DNA from: Letharia columbiana
Taxonomy: Eukaryota > Ascomycota > Lecanoromycetes > Lecanorales > Parmeliaceae
DNA length: 64,000 bases
Assembly: GCF_014066305.1 (NCBI RefSeq)
Contig: NW_023501052.1
Location: 809,001 to 873,000, forward strand
Direction: 5' to 3'
Both the position numbers and the translations under genes were made by a program. This document shows positions 21,070 through 32,376 of this stretch, piece after piece. Positions within the stretch are counted from its first letter, which is position 1, and the number at the start of each line of letters is the position of its first letter. The notes beneath the pieces are model-generated. The model had not been told where the DNA came from, ran no database searches, and saw only the letters and a program-made list of their open reading frames with translations.

Positions 21070-21593
21070 TTTTCCTGGGGCCCTACTCGGTTACAACTCC
21101 CAGTTGAAGAGGAGTGCAAGCAGGGTCCTCTTTAGGTCTATGTCCCCTATCAATCCAGAGCATAGCCACTCGAGAGGCGTATTCAGCGGACGGGTTCCAT
21201 ATTGAATGTTGGCTTTCTTCTGTCAATGTCGCTATCATACTCGAGAACTTGTTTGATGATCCCTTCATCCGCCCTTCTCAAGGCCAGACTCAGTAGACTG
21301 TCTCCTTGAAAATGCACACTGTCCCGGCGGGCCAAGGTTTTTGTATCTGCCTTCGTATGCTTGAGTATGAGCATTGTCATGCCGATTCGCGGTCGTATTC
21401 TTTCAAACTCAGGGGCTACGCTGACTTCTTCATGACTCCATCGCTCATAATAGAGACGAAAATATCCTTTTGAGTCAACTTGGACCCGCGACCAGCGCCC
21501 GATGAACGCTTGGAATGGCGAAACCCCTTGGACATTGCACCAAGTCATACTGCACCCACGTTTGAGAAGACCAAGACATACGAATTGTGTCAA
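21070..21593 (-). pseudogene. Ankyrin-like remnant
   Basis: The frame from 21593 reads ankyrin-like text (GMTMLILKHTKADTKT, DSLLSLALRRADEGIIKQVL) and stops near 21183. A different frame goes on with NTPLEWLCSGLIGDIDLKRT and LLALLFNWEL. The repeat character continues across the frame change, so this looks like a decayed or miscalled ankyrin-repeat gene. No start, NTPase or effector domain was found upstream, and 20584-21070 shows no convincing frame. Confidence 0.4.
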
Positions 21594-22099
21594 TGTATCA
21601 AAAGTGGGTGTACATGTATCACTTACCTAAATCATTCAAGCCATTCCTTATATAGCATAAGATGGTGAGCTGGTGCATCCCAATGAAACTTCGTACGGAA
21701 CTTTTACGACAATGCTCGAATATTTGTACAGAGGCGGCGTCTAGACTTCGGTACCCACCTACCACGCGCACCCGAGGCGTGCGAATTTATTCTCTGACTG
21801 TCTGTCGGGTCGCTCTGATAAGAGAAACTACCACGACCAGGTAGAAGCTCATGGACGTCGAGGGGCGCAATCACCCGGGATCGAGCGACCCCCTCGGCGA
21901 CCCTCGGCCGCAGGTCGTGCGAGGCTAAAGCGGCGCCGGCTTGGCGCGACGGCGGCAAAATCGTCGCGTGCTCCATTAAAAATAGCATTCGTCATTGTTG
22001 TAAGATAGTCTTTGTCTTGCCAGTGATGCTTCCCTCCTGTATTTAGTCCCTAGGACTTTCACCAATACCCACCGTCTCTGTCGACTCTAAAACGCAGCT

Positions 22100-23343
22100 A
22101 TGGCATCACTCACTCATACACCGAAGCGACTGGCGCTTTCATACGTGGTCGACTGGATCGTCATCATGTTTGTTTCTCCTGGAATTCAACGCTCGGCTTC
22201 TTACTGACGAGCCTTTACAGTGGCATTGCAGCAGTTGGTGCAGGCTTCTGGAAGGTAACACCGAACCACAGACCCTTCTCCCCAGTCGACCCTGACATAT
22301 CCTTCCCATACGTCGAGCATGAAAAGATATCAACAGGCCTCCTTGTCACCATCGCATTGGTCATACCCGCTCTCGTCACGGCTTTTGTGACGCTGGTGTT
22401 CACGCCAGGACCTGGCGTGTCACGGGGAACACCAAAGTCACTCATGTGGAGGATGAAACTATGGGAGTGGAATACTGCTTGGATGGGACTTGCGCTTGCT
22501 CTAGCCACGACGTTCTTTTTCACGGAAGGGCTTAAAAACGTAATTGGCAGACCAAGGCCAGACCTGCTATCAAGATGTAATCTAGATCCTGCGACTGTGC
22601 AGCAATACGCTCTAGGTGGCGAAGGGAGCCAGCTACCACTATGGAACCTCTTGGTCTCTTCTACGGCTTGCCGACAGCCCAATGCTTCGAAGCTGAATGA
22701 TGGATTCGCAAGCTTTCCTAGCGGCCATTCTTCTTGTAAGTCCGTACTCTGCCTTTTGTCCCTAGGCTGGCTAACAGTGCTCTGTCTAGTCTCCTGGGCT
22801 GGCATGTTCTACCTGACTCTCTTCCTCTGCTCCAAATTCTCCGTCACCATTCCATATTTACTCCCATACACCTTCGAATCTTCAACGCAAGATGCCAAAA
22901 GATATGATCAAGGCCTAATCGACGGTGACTCCGACAACTTCAAAAATGATGCTCCCGCATCCACCAAGAGCAGATCAGTACCTCTGCGCAAGCAAGCGGC
23001 GGCTCCTCCGACTTATCTTTTAATCCTACCACTCATCTGTATCTCGATCCCCGCTTATGTTGCATCAACGCGTTTTTCGGATTTCAGGCATCATGGATTT
23101 GACATCATTTTCGGCTCGTTGATGGGCACTGTCATCTCTTACATTGGCTTCAGGATGTATCATTTGCCTATCAGACGAGGCGCTGGCTGGAGTTGGGGGC
23201 CTAGAAGCGTGTCGAAAGCTTGGGGGATAGGCGTGGGTCCCCAAGGATACACAGATGGAAATGGAGCTATGACCAAGAAACGCGATCTGGAGGCCGCTAA
23301 TGAACCAAGAAATTCCGCGTTGGTAAGCTCAGGTGAGGTTTGA
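22100..23343 (+). CDS. PAP2-superfamily lipid phosphatase (diacylglycerol pyrophosphate/phosphatidate phosphatase-like), 378 aa
   Basis: Three exons (22100-22167, 22221-22735, 22790-23343) with 53- and 54-nt introns; the codon count is exact. The protein has about six membrane segments, the first at YVVDWIVIIGIAAVGAGFW. All three PAP2 motifs are present: KNVIGRPRPD (K-x6-RP), FPSGHSS (PSGH), and the R-x5-H-x3-D type TRFSDFRHHGFD. These form the phosphohydrolase site with a catalytic histidine in motif 3. DPP1/LPP1-type enzymes in the ER or vacuole membrane dephosphorylate phosphatidate, lysophosphatidate or diacylglycerol pyrophosphate; the exact substrate cannot be told. A hydrophilic loop of about 60 residues (after LLPYTFESST) separates motifs 2 and 3. 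The C-terminus is polar and probably cytosolic. Intact. Confidence 0.9.
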
Positions 23344-23460
23344 TCTCGAAAATTGACTGGGAATCAATTCGCCAGACCCCTAGGTCGAAGGGTCTGATAC
23401 CATTCGAAGAAGCAATTTTGGCGGGCAAGAGCGACAGCATACAACAAGCTTTAAATAGAA

Positions 23461-23617
23461 GGTAAGAGCATGTAGCAGAAGTTATGCATATAGGGAAAAT
23501 TTTGCGGGCGAAAACCTTAGGATTTCTAATTCCCACAGTGCACCGGCAAGCTTGCCTCAGTGGGACTTAGAAATTTTGAATTCCCTATATGCATGACTTC
23601 TGCTACATACTCTTACC
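23461..23617. mobile_element. Foldback (MITE-like) element with inverted arms
   Basis: A 157-bp segment begins GGTAAGAGCATGTAGCAGAA and ends with the inverse, TTCTGCTACATACTCTTACC. The arms pair over about 36 bases with two mismatches, including the ATGCATATAGGGAA core. The centre is also an imperfect palindrome (AGAAATCC.../...GACTTAGAAAT and GTGCACCGGCAAGC/TTGCCTCAGTGG), so the whole element can fold. Flanks show GAA on both sides, a possible 3-bp target duplication. It lies 117 bp past the PAP2 stop and codes for nothing. It fits a non-autonomous DNA transposon; the superfamily cannot be named from one copy. Confidence 0.6.
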
Positions 23618-25590
23618 GAAGTGTTACTAATTTTGGTGGCAAAGCCCCTAAAATACATATTCGTCCTTGCACTGTGACATAACGGATTGATAGCCTAGGG
23701 AAAGAGCCATCTGATTGGTGTCTTTCACCAGCGCTCGGAGCAGAGAAGGACGGCATTGGAACGGTCTAAAAGCCTAAGCTATTAGCCTACTATACTCCGC
23801 TTAGATACGTCGTCCATACGAGACTCGGACCTTAGGAGGTGGCACCATGAGCTCTCAACCAAGCCCCGGAGGGCTGTTCGGGCTGCGGGAGTCCTAGAGC
23901 AAACCTGTGATCTGTGCTGTATGCTCTACGCTACGAACAACGCAAACGACGTGTCATAAGCTCGAGAGGAAACCAGCGATCCTTTCCATAGCCGGAAAAA
24001 GCGTGTCTCACTCTGCTCCGTACATATTCCACATTGGGTGCTTCTTCCATGGGAAGCGGTCAAGTGGAGGTGAAAGAAACAGGGACAGCGAGAAGGCTAG
24101 AATCTAGCTCTGATTGACTAAGCTAAGACAAAGCCACAGAGGAAAAACTATGCCTGGCATTTGCTTCTCCTTCCTGTCCTGGATTAATGTCGAATGCACT
24201 TCGTTACCCCGAATGCCACCGCCGATGTGGGCGAGGGCAAGGCGATCCCATTTGTTCGATTATACTTAGAAAAATCATTGGAAGAAGTACGAGATGGATC
24301 GAAAGTGCCAAGTTCAAAGCCCCTTGACGTTCGGTTTTACCGATTCAACCCGATCGAAAATGCTATCTGACTGGGGAGCAAGGACAACGCCACGGAACCG
24401 TGAACTACGTCCCAGGAGTTCGGGAAACCTTGGATCCTCGAACTTCCATCTCACTTGTCGAGTGGGATCTCTTCTGGGGATGGCTCGTCGACCATCCTGT
24501 TGCCGTCATCGTTGTTGATTGGTTGAAATGTAAAGTATGGCTTTTGAACCACACATTCATCTGAGGAAAGCGCTGTCAAGGTCAACGATTCATGTTGCCA
24601 ACAACGGAAGGGAAGGAATCTCTTGTCGAAAAAGCGAGCTTCGATCATAAGAAGCATCGAGACGTGAGGATTGCGTTTTGGACCATTCGGTGGCCAGGTC
24701 CGGCAGAAAGGTCCGCTCGCTGCTGGTCATCGGTCTCTTCGGGCTAGTTCCAAAGACAGGAGCTTCTGTTCACAATTCCGAAATGGTCTGCAAGGCATTT
24801 GTTGAGGGATTTGACTAAGACCGCGTGTCCATGGCCATTTTCGCAAGGCTGGATTCAAAGGTTCTGCTTCCAATCTACGCTGTCCTCGCGGGTAACAGAA
24901 GAGCCTCACACGAAGCGATCCTCCCACCTTATCATTTGGAATAGTTCTATCAATACCCATTCTCAAGTTTCAACAGTTGCGGTAAAAGTCACCCCTTCTG
25001 CTTGTTTTCCTATCTCACGGAGCGAGGGATTCTGAATGAGATCTTTCGTTGGCGAGTTGTAGTAGATTTACGGGTTTTGCGTGTGCAGGCTTTTCTGTCA
25101 ATCCGTGAGGTTGTCAAGGCGGCATGGGGTCGCTCTTGTTGAGATCTCAGGATTAAGCAGTAGATTCAGATCGCCCGGAGCTGACGACCGGCAGTAGCAC
25201 CGTCATGAGCTTGGAACACGGTTCTTGATCTGGCCAAAGTGAGGCTATAGGATTATGCGGTTATCTACCTAGGTCGCCACTTAGGCTACGAAACTTGCAC
25301 ATCCTCTCGCATACAAGGAAATGAATTTAGTGTCTTTATGTGTGGGTGTTATTCAAACGAAAGATCGATAACGAAGTTGAAGATGGAAGAATGTGCACAA
25401 CCGAAGGGAACGTCAAGCGGAAAGTTCTACCGAGTCAGCTGGAAAAGCGCCATGTGCTGTTTGACACTGCCGAACGATTCAGCAGAACGTAGCCTCAATC
25501 AAGTCTACCTTTGCAGGCGAAGAAAAAACAGAGCGCATCCCGTCACGCTGGCGCGGGAGACGCGTCTGAAGTCCGGATTGATGTTGCAGG
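23618..25590. other. Gene-poor stretch
   Basis: About 2 kb with only short, low-quality ORFs on both strands, none with a start, splice pattern or recognisable motif. Base composition is ordinary rather than AT-rich, so this is not RIP-type sequence. Nothing supportable found. Confidence 0.4.
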
Positions 25591-26000
25591 TTACAGTATA
25601 GATAACCCGACGTCCGAACTTAGATCGCAAGCTATAGCGTTACTATAATGAGATGATTTCAACTCAGATCGATAGAAATCCTCTTGGTCTTTCAGACAAC
25701 CTCTTTCCAAGACAGCCATTATACCCTCATGATCCTTCATATCCCCCACGTGCGTAATCCGCCCACACTGTCCCAGCGCCCCTCTCCAAGCCGCGTCCAT
25801 CACATCCATACCTCCACTCCCACCGCGCTAAAGGTTCATCATCGAATATCCTCTTCACCCTGCTCTCCTCTACCGTCACATTCTTCTGCTTCAACTGCGC
25901 CAAACCACTTCGGATCCGTCACCCCCCCCCCCCCCCACCCCCTTTGACCCACTCAAATACCTCCACACAGCCAATCTCAGCAGCCGTGCGTGACCCTTCC
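25591..26000 (-). pseudogene. Fragment of an unrecognised, possibly ankyrin-like gene
   Basis: Reading leftward, TAAEIGCVEVFEWVKG is followed by a run of 14 C (plus strand 25923-25936). Protein-like text then appears in two frames: LKQKNVTVEESRVKRIFDDE, then MDVMDAAWRGALGQCGRITH and DHEGIMAVLERGCLKDQEDF, ending SSDVGLSIL at 25591. The pieces have repeat-like helical character but no clear family. Frame changes coincide with the homopolymer, so the break may be artefactual. Upstream limit unknown. Confidence 0.35.
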
Positions 26001-26399
26001 TATCAGTGCGCCCGCATTCGAAATCGGAACTATCCACGGCATCGCGGACAACGGTGCGGTTCTCTCCCAATCGGGTCATCGGAGTGAGACGTGCCGGTCG
26101 GAAAGATGTCTGAGAGCGCGAGCTGTGGACGTGCGAATGCGCGACCGAGAGCTGATGGCGCTACGACCAGTTCACCTTTCTTTGTGGGGGCTGATTCGAA
26201 GAACGAAGAGGCGCGCTATAAAGAAGCAGACTCGAGAGGATGATGGGATTGTATGATGACGTGGATGGAGGCGCAGGAGAAGCCCTCCCGGTCCGTGTTG
26301 GGCGCGTTATGGGAGAGCGATGTGCTCGTAGGTAAGCGAGCGATGGGGACTTGCCACACTTTTTCCCCCGTCTGACCCAGACAGCTGCGTTCGCCGTCT

Positions 26400-26906
26400 G
26401 GCTTTTTTCAAGCTCGATAGATGAGGCAGGGATATTTTTGTGGAGGTCGAGACGGGCGCCGCGAACGGCTTTTCCCAATGCCGAAGAAACCGTCTGGGAG
26501 GAAGTGTCTCGGCAGCTGCGGTCCATCTTCGCGCTTGAGGTCGTACCGAGGGGCCCTTCTGCTTTCGTTCAGGCGTGGTCTTGTGTCCGGAACCTGACTC
26601 AGGAGCCGCGTGGGTTCCCTGGATAGTTTGCCAAGCTTTAAATCTATATGGAATGGGAGGCCTATGGACGACTTGAGATTGGTGTAACGTAGACAAAGCC
26701 TGCTAACAGGGTCGAGATATCGTGCTACTTTCAGGAACGAGATCGATGGGGAGATTTTGGGGAGAGAGGCGAGGAGAGTATTCAGGTGGTAGTGAGAGTT
26801 GACTGTAGCCAGGGAGGCGTGGTGTAGATGCATCGTCCCCTTTCCTGGTGAACGAGGGGTTTGGGTTGGAGTCCTTGGAGTGGGGGATGGAGTGCCGTTG
26901 GCCCAT
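26400..26906 (-). CDS. F-box protein, N-terminal part, one apparent frameshift; 3' end unresolved
   Basis: From the ATG at 26906 a disordered leader (MGQRHSIPHSKDSNPNP) leads to SPQNLPIDLV. At GG 26734-26735 (plus strand) one extra base shifts the frame; the next frame continues LKVARYLDPVSRLCLRYTNL. Joined, LPIDLV-LKVARYLDPVSRLCLRYT is a good F-box, so the product should bind Skp1. The rest (KLGKLSREPTRLLSQVPDTR) fits the lysine/arginine-rich region after the F-box in fungal proteins, but I cannot follow the frame below about 26400. The expected cysteine-rich C-terminus was not found. In-frame sequence upstream of the ATG is probably 5' leader. Confidence 0.5.
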
Positions 26907-27059
26907 TATGGTTGATTGGTGCCACGATAGGAGGTGGAAGAACCTCGAGCTTGAACACCTGTCTACCAACCTGCTATATTTTAAACGCCGAACGACACTT
27001 TCCAAGACGCCTGTCCAGCAGTCCCCGGTTGGTTTCGTGGTAGGATCTACCATTTGAGA

Positions 27060-27678
27060 AAGACTCCTTGATTAGGCACATTCCTATAGCAAAAGAGAGT
27101 AATGGTTCCATGCTGCTTTGATGATCTTGTACTGCCGTGGCATCCCTGGACACCGGTTGTAGGCGGTGGTTTGCGAGTAGAACTGAGAGAAGACAAGGGT
27201 TCAAAGTACCGATATTGTTTTCATCGAGATGAGACTCGGGCATTGAATTCATGTACAAGGGAGGCCTTCAAAGTGGGCTAGAAATGACCTGCAGCCCACT
27301 TTTGCTTGAAAGCCGTATTGATTAATCCGACGCGGAGTTTGATGTACCTTATAGCAGGACTTTCAAGGTGTTCGCTTTATCGTGGGGAACCTTCGTACCG
27401 GAAAGTTTGATTAGGAGATCGGACGTTGGTGTCTAGAAAAGGGTGAGAGAGAGAAGAGTTGGAGTGAAGAGAGTAGTTGCATCGTGGATGGGTCTTAGGG
27501 TGTCTGACTGGTTGTTACCGGTGTATACGCCCGTCTGCTATCATGCGGGTTTTAGAGCGCGTTACTTAGACTGCTTGAAATAATTGTTTGCAGATAGAGT
27601 GAATGCCCGGTATATTCTATACCGCAGAAAAGTACCCGTGTGATTCGTCCGCTCGACACCAGCAGAAACCACGGAGAT
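27060..27678. other. Intergenic region, no feature seen
   Basis: Between the F-box gene start and the end of the 176-aa gene. Only short weak frames; no repeat or RNA gene visible. Confidence 0.4.
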
Positions 27679-28209
27679 CTACCGAACGGTGTCGCTATCT
27701 GCACCCTTCCCAGCCTCTTTCCCCCCGGCATCCTTTTCATGCTGATGATGATGGAACAACCCCGCCAAACTCCCCCTCTTCCCATCACCCCCAGCATGCT
27801 CCCCCTCCTCCTTCCCATGTTGACCAAAGATCCCCCTACGCTCCGTCTTCTCCCTCTCCTTCTGCTCCTTCTTCGCTTTCTCCGCGTCACTTCCCACATG
27901 GAACGCGGTTCCTTTCAAGCCCAACAGCTCATCGGGCGGCAACGGTGTGTCATCCCGGCGAGGCAGAAACACGGGACCCCCGGACACGGCGCCGGTGCCC
28001 ATGGATATCTGGCCCGTGGCGAAGGACCCGTCTTGGCCGGGGTTGTGCATTTGTTTTGCTTCGGCCCAGGCGCGGAGGTCGGGCGATGCGGATTGGAGCG
28101 CTTGGGCACGGTGGTTGGGGAGGGCCTGGTGAGATGAAGGCGGGTTGATTTTGCTGTCTTCGCCGTGGCGGGCAGCATTGGTGTTGGGGGGTTGGGTGTA
28201 GTCGGACAT
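27679..28209 (-). CDS. Unrecognised hydrophilic protein, 176 aa
   Basis: An intact single-exon ORF from ATG 28209. It is wholly hydrophilic: MSDYTQPPNTNAARHGEDSK, then a helix SPDLRAWAEAKQMHNPG, a Gly/Ser linker with PVFLPRRDDTPLPPDELLGL, and a Lys/Glu run (SDAEKAKKEQKEREKTERR). The tail is rich in Gly, His and Lys (LAGLFHHHQHEKDAGGKEAG). No signal peptide, membrane segment or known domain. Long overlapping frames exist on the opposite strand, but this one has the more natural composition and a clean start. Probably a disordered cytosolic or nuclear protein; function unknown. Confidence 0.55.
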   Translation of the reverse strand: MSDYTQPPNTNAARHGEDSKINPPSSHQALPNHRAQALQSASPDLRAWAEAKQMHNPGQDGSFATGQISMGTGAVSGGPVFLPRRDDTPLPPDELLGLKGTAFHVGSDAEKAKKEQKEREKTERRGIFGQHGKEEGEHAGGDGKRGSLAGLFHHHQHEKDAGGKEAGKGADSDTVR

Positions 28210-29363
28210 GATGATACTGGGGTGGGTGGTATGATGCGAAATCTAATGTCTGGGGTAAGGATTCAGGAAGGGGAGCGGAGCAGGTATTTATTCTCAATAT
28301 GGCTGCGTCGCTGCGGCTGAAGCATCTTTGAAGTAATTCAGTGCGGAGCAGATCAGACGGTATGAAGAGGCTGTGACGGGTGGGATGATAGGTTTGGTGT
28401 GTGAGTGGCGGAGATGGTCATGATTCTTGAGGTAGCTGTGGTTCAAAAATTGAGGCAGTGCCAAGGATATTATTGTGTACGAATAGATCTTTGTCATGAT
28501 GGCACGTGCATTCGCCTAACCTATTGGAGAAAAGATCGCCAAGGAATGGGCTATCATTTTGCTATTTTTATTAGATACCACGATACCTACATTATCCTTC
28601 CATACCAAACAAAGCTCAAACGCGCGAATTCTTCTCGTTACAATAATAGAGTATATACATCACCAGCGCTTATCACCACCCTCTGAGAGTAAGTGGCTGT
28701 TTCTCGACCTTTGATGCCCTAGGATGTCGCCGGCAAGGTATGGAAGGCACATCTTTTAATGTCTTTCGGTGTGGGAGGCGTGTGGGTGATGGAGAGGGCG
28801 GTGAAAGGAGGCCTTTTGGCCTGGGAGATGTGTAAATGGCGATGGCAGGAGGTGGAAAACAATGACTCTTCCCCCAAAATATCCACAAGAGACAGAGCAT
28901 TTTTGCTGGAGACACTGTGTCTTTGCGTACAATCGTACCTTCTGCTTTACGACCGCCACGACCTACGTAGTCCTTTTCGCCAGCTGTGAGCACATTGCAA
29001 AAACAATCCCGCAGAACAAAATTTGCATCTCCAGCGTTGATGTCCAAGGTCCTGGTGACTGCTGGCCCTCCATTGCTGAATCTGCTAAGATTGGTCGCAT
29101 ATCTGACATTCGCTGAGCATGACTGGCGGGGCTGTATCAACGATTGTTTGAAGGACTGCAGATAAGAATTTCATGGACTAGGCTTGCACGGAATCGACAT
29201 AAAATTCCAAGTCTACTCTCTGCCAAAGCCAGATAGTCTGCTAGCACAACAACAAAGCGCCTGTAATGAATCAGTTTGGAATCAAAGATCGAAGATGCTT
29301 GCGATAATCATGAAATGTATGTGACATTTGCACCCAGAACGACATTTTGTCTGTCGACTACTT
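28210..29363. other. Intergenic region, no supported gene
   Basis: Contains the upstream region of the 176-aa gene and several weak overlapping ORFs near 28670-29140 on both strands, which lack motifs and conflict with each other. Nothing else seen. Confidence 0.4.
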
Positions 29364-29689
29364 CTGGAACACCTCCAGGAGGTTTGTGAAGTGCCCTTTG
29401 GGATATGATTCTGCGTATGTAGCTCGGGGTGCCGGCCCAAGACAGATGTTGGCCTTGCCTAAGCACTCCATGACATGCCGGACATCGATGCCCGTGCCAC
29501 CCTTCCAGAGCCCATATCTGAGGGGATACGCGCCAGATCGATGGGCTCGGAGAGGCCCAGAAAGGTGGATCCTGGCTTGAAGATGTCAATGAATGGTAAT
29601 GGCTCGTAGAGGCTTAGAAAGAGTATTTCTGGCCCGCGTGTGTTCTTCGACAAGTCAAAATGGCCAATCTCCTTTCCTCCGTCGTGCAC
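29364..29689 (-). pseudogene. 3' end of an unrecognised gene, two frames
   Basis: Reading leftward, one frame gives KEIGHFDLSKNTRGPEILFL and FIDIFKPGSTFLGLSEPIDL. The next frame gives GGTGIDVRHVMECLGKANIC, PAPRATYAESYPKGHFTN and LLEVFQK, then a stop at 29364-29366. Both halves look like conserved protein, but the frame change near 29500 has no splice signals. No start was found upstream of 29690. Likely the C-terminal remnant of a larger fungal protein that I do not recognise. Confidence 0.35.
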
Positions 29690-31261
29690 TTCGCCTCGGG
29701 AGTCAAGCGGCTTGCCACGACAGGCAGATGCGTCAGAATCTTCAGTGAGCGATAGGACTAGTTGGCTATGTTGGTTGAGCTTGACTCCTTCAAGCGTTGA
29801 TACGATGGATTATAATCTTTGTAAGTAAACTTTAAGAGAGCGAGTTTCTGACATTCTTGGTCTCGGTACATTGACTGATTCGAGTTTCGATAACTTCTCT
29901 TCCCTACGATGATGGAGTATTACTCTTTCTCAGCATCTAGTGAGTTCAACACTCCACTACATGCAAGGAACTCTGCTAAGCAGGTCCGAAAATTCTCGCG
30001 TCTAGAGTCGAGACCTTCTCGGCGAAGATTGAAAAGTCTCTGACGGGCGATTCGCAACTGATCAATCGAGCGCGGTCTGTCAGGGCATTGGATCTCAAAC
30101 GAAAGTACTCGCTCGATGGAAACTGTGTGCTCTCTTGAACTATCGTATTAGTCTTCAGTGCTTATCGCATGACAGCAGCCTAACAGAACCAGCAGCGTCG
30201 TAAGACTCTTTTAAAAACCCCGTCTGATAAAAATCTTATACTTCGTCCATCGCTTTAGAAAAAGATATCACTAAGTCTCCACTCCATAACGAAACCCTAA
30301 TATTCGAAACACGATAGAGAATGCTTTCGCTACTGCCGTCGTATCGGTGCGTTGTCAGCTCGAGGCACAAGGGTGGCAGGGATAAAGGGGAGAAAAGACT
30401 GAAACATTTCCCGTATATTGATATTTGGAAAGCACTGAGTTGCGTTCACCTTTTACCGCACCGTCACATGTAGTCTACCTATCTCACAATCCGGAAAGGA
30501 CGAGGGGGGAAGGGATTATATGTTTTATTTGTATTAGGCATCGGAGTAATTGAGGACAGTTCTGCCGCTTATACAAGTAATGCTTCCCCGCCTCGCAGCC
30601 ACGCAGCGAATGAACAGGGACTGCTTATTTGAAAAGGCTGAGCTGCGAGTCGAAACACCGTTATACATGGATATGGGAGTGGCCTTGACTCTTACGCACA
30701 GTAGGATAAGCCGGTGGAATGGAACGATACGGCTGGTCAGTCATCAGTTTTGGTAGGTCTAGGAAGCGGTATATAACTCCCTGATCCAAGGGGTTCTGGA
30801 GTGTAGAAGACATCGGAGGGCTTGGTGGAGAGGTTGGAGAGTGGCTGTTTGGGCTGCACTACTACTCGAATACGTTGACATGCTGAGTGCTAAAAGACGT
30901 GACTGTGTATTATCGATATCTCGATAGTGCTGGGGTTGAGAGCTCGTAGAACGGCAGAGGGTGATGAGTGAAAGCTGGGTAAGCTTGTTTAGTGAAGGTT
31001 TTGGAAAAAGTACGAGAGGAGTGTAAAGGAGGGAGATGATAGCGCAATGTGATGGGAAGTATTTATTGGCTACCTAGTGGTAGGCAAAATCAAGTCTATT
31101 GGCTTCCGGCATCAAGATCTTCTCAATCGCTTGAATTTTTCTAACCCTCGTAGAAGCCCTAGACTGACCCCGGACCCCTCACGCCCCTCATTCCTCTTCC
31201 GCCTCGGCATCCTCTTGTTTGATGCCTCCTTCGTTGATCTCCTCATCTCTCTTCGTCTTTG
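29690..31261. other. Gene-poor stretch
   Basis: About 1.6 kb with no supportable coding frame on either strand. Moderately AT-rich in places (30180-30300). No repeat unit or RNA gene recognised. Confidence 0.4.
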
Positions 31262-32298
31262 TCACCTCCGGCCTCTCCATTTCCCCCCATCTTCCGTCTT
31301 CACTCTTGGCTCGGGGCGGACGTTCGCATTGTTGCTCTGTGGAACAGCGGCTTCGGTCTTCTTCTTAAACAGCCGAGCACGTTTCCTCTGCCCCTTGCTC
31401 AACTTCCCAATCCTTGGAGACGTAGAACCATCACCAACGGGGCTAGGTGCTGGCTCCGTTTTGACTACAGGCATCTTGGAACCGTTCTCATCATCTTCAT
31501 GCTCATTTTTGACGCCAACTTCTATCCTCATCCTCGCAGGCTCCTCTTGTACGATCGCATTAAGCTCCTCATCCTCTTCTTCCACCGTTCCCCTCTTCCT
31601 CTTTCTATTCTTGCCACGGCCACGCGTAACACGATCTCTAAGCCTGTCAGCCTGAACGAGACTGGGCTGCGTTCCGTATGGCGAAACCCACTGCCCTGGC
31701 TGAGGATGAATATTGTATGCCGGCTGAGTCAGTAGAGGTGGCGCCTGGAAGGCGTGGGAGTGGTGAGGTGGCGGAGGCCCGGCGAGGTACGAGAAGGGCT
31801 GTTGTGGAGGAGGTGGGTACTGGAATGCGTAGGCATTTTGAGGAGGTGGAAGTGGTGCGGAGAGAGGCGGGGGGTGCTGGTAAGGAGGAGGCTGCACCGG
31901 ATAATAATTGTATTGGTAATGGTTCTGATGCGGTGGAGGCTGCATTGGATACGCGTAGGAGTAGACGCCGTAAGGGGCAGCACCGTATGGGGGGCGCTAT
32001 AAGGTACAGCGTCATAAGGTGCAGCGCCATAGGAAGTAAAGCCCTGCTGATAGATTTGATGCTGTGCTGGTAGATAAGCGTTCCCATAACCTGATGGCGG
32101 CACCAGTGGTGGCATAGCCTGAACCGATCGATACCGCAGTTGCTGCAGTGACCATATCAATACCCTAGGACCGTTGCAAGCAGCATGTGTATGGTGTCTT
32201 CCTTGGCATCGCGAGCATAATGGAAAACAGATCTGATCTCGGCGGTGGCGGAGGTGGCAAGTGTCACAGAGGAAGCGTTGCTCGACACTTTGGGTCAT
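31262..32298 (-). CDS. Cys/His-motif protein with Pro/Tyr-rich middle and basic tail, one apparent frameshift
   Basis: From ATG 32298, MTQSVEQRFLCDTCHLRHRR, then ICFPLCSRCQGRHHTHAACN form a C-x2-C...C-x2-C...H-x2-H-x2-C pattern that probably binds zinc. A Pro/Tyr/Gln-rich disordered region follows (PPSGYGNAYLPAQHQIYQQG). At six G on the plus strand (31989-31994) the frame changes; the repeated AAPY/PYGVYSYAYPMQPPP character runs across the break, so one gene is interrupted by a run-length difference (one base short, or two long). The C-terminal part has two basic clusters (RGRGKNRKRKRG, KGQRKRARLFKKK) between acidic stretches, like a nuclear or RNA-associated protein. A start at 32376 would add 26 residues. 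Family not recognised. Confidence 0.6.
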
Positions 32299-32376
32299 TG
32301 TGATGGTGTTCTGAGATTCGTAAGCATATGTTGCTCTAGCAGCAAATGCTGTTCGGGGGGCACGAAGGCTTTTCAA

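Noticed and set aside
24451..25035. Short ORFs in 24.3-25.0 kb on both strands
   Set aside because: No motifs, no splice continuity and no agreement of strand; treated as non-coding.
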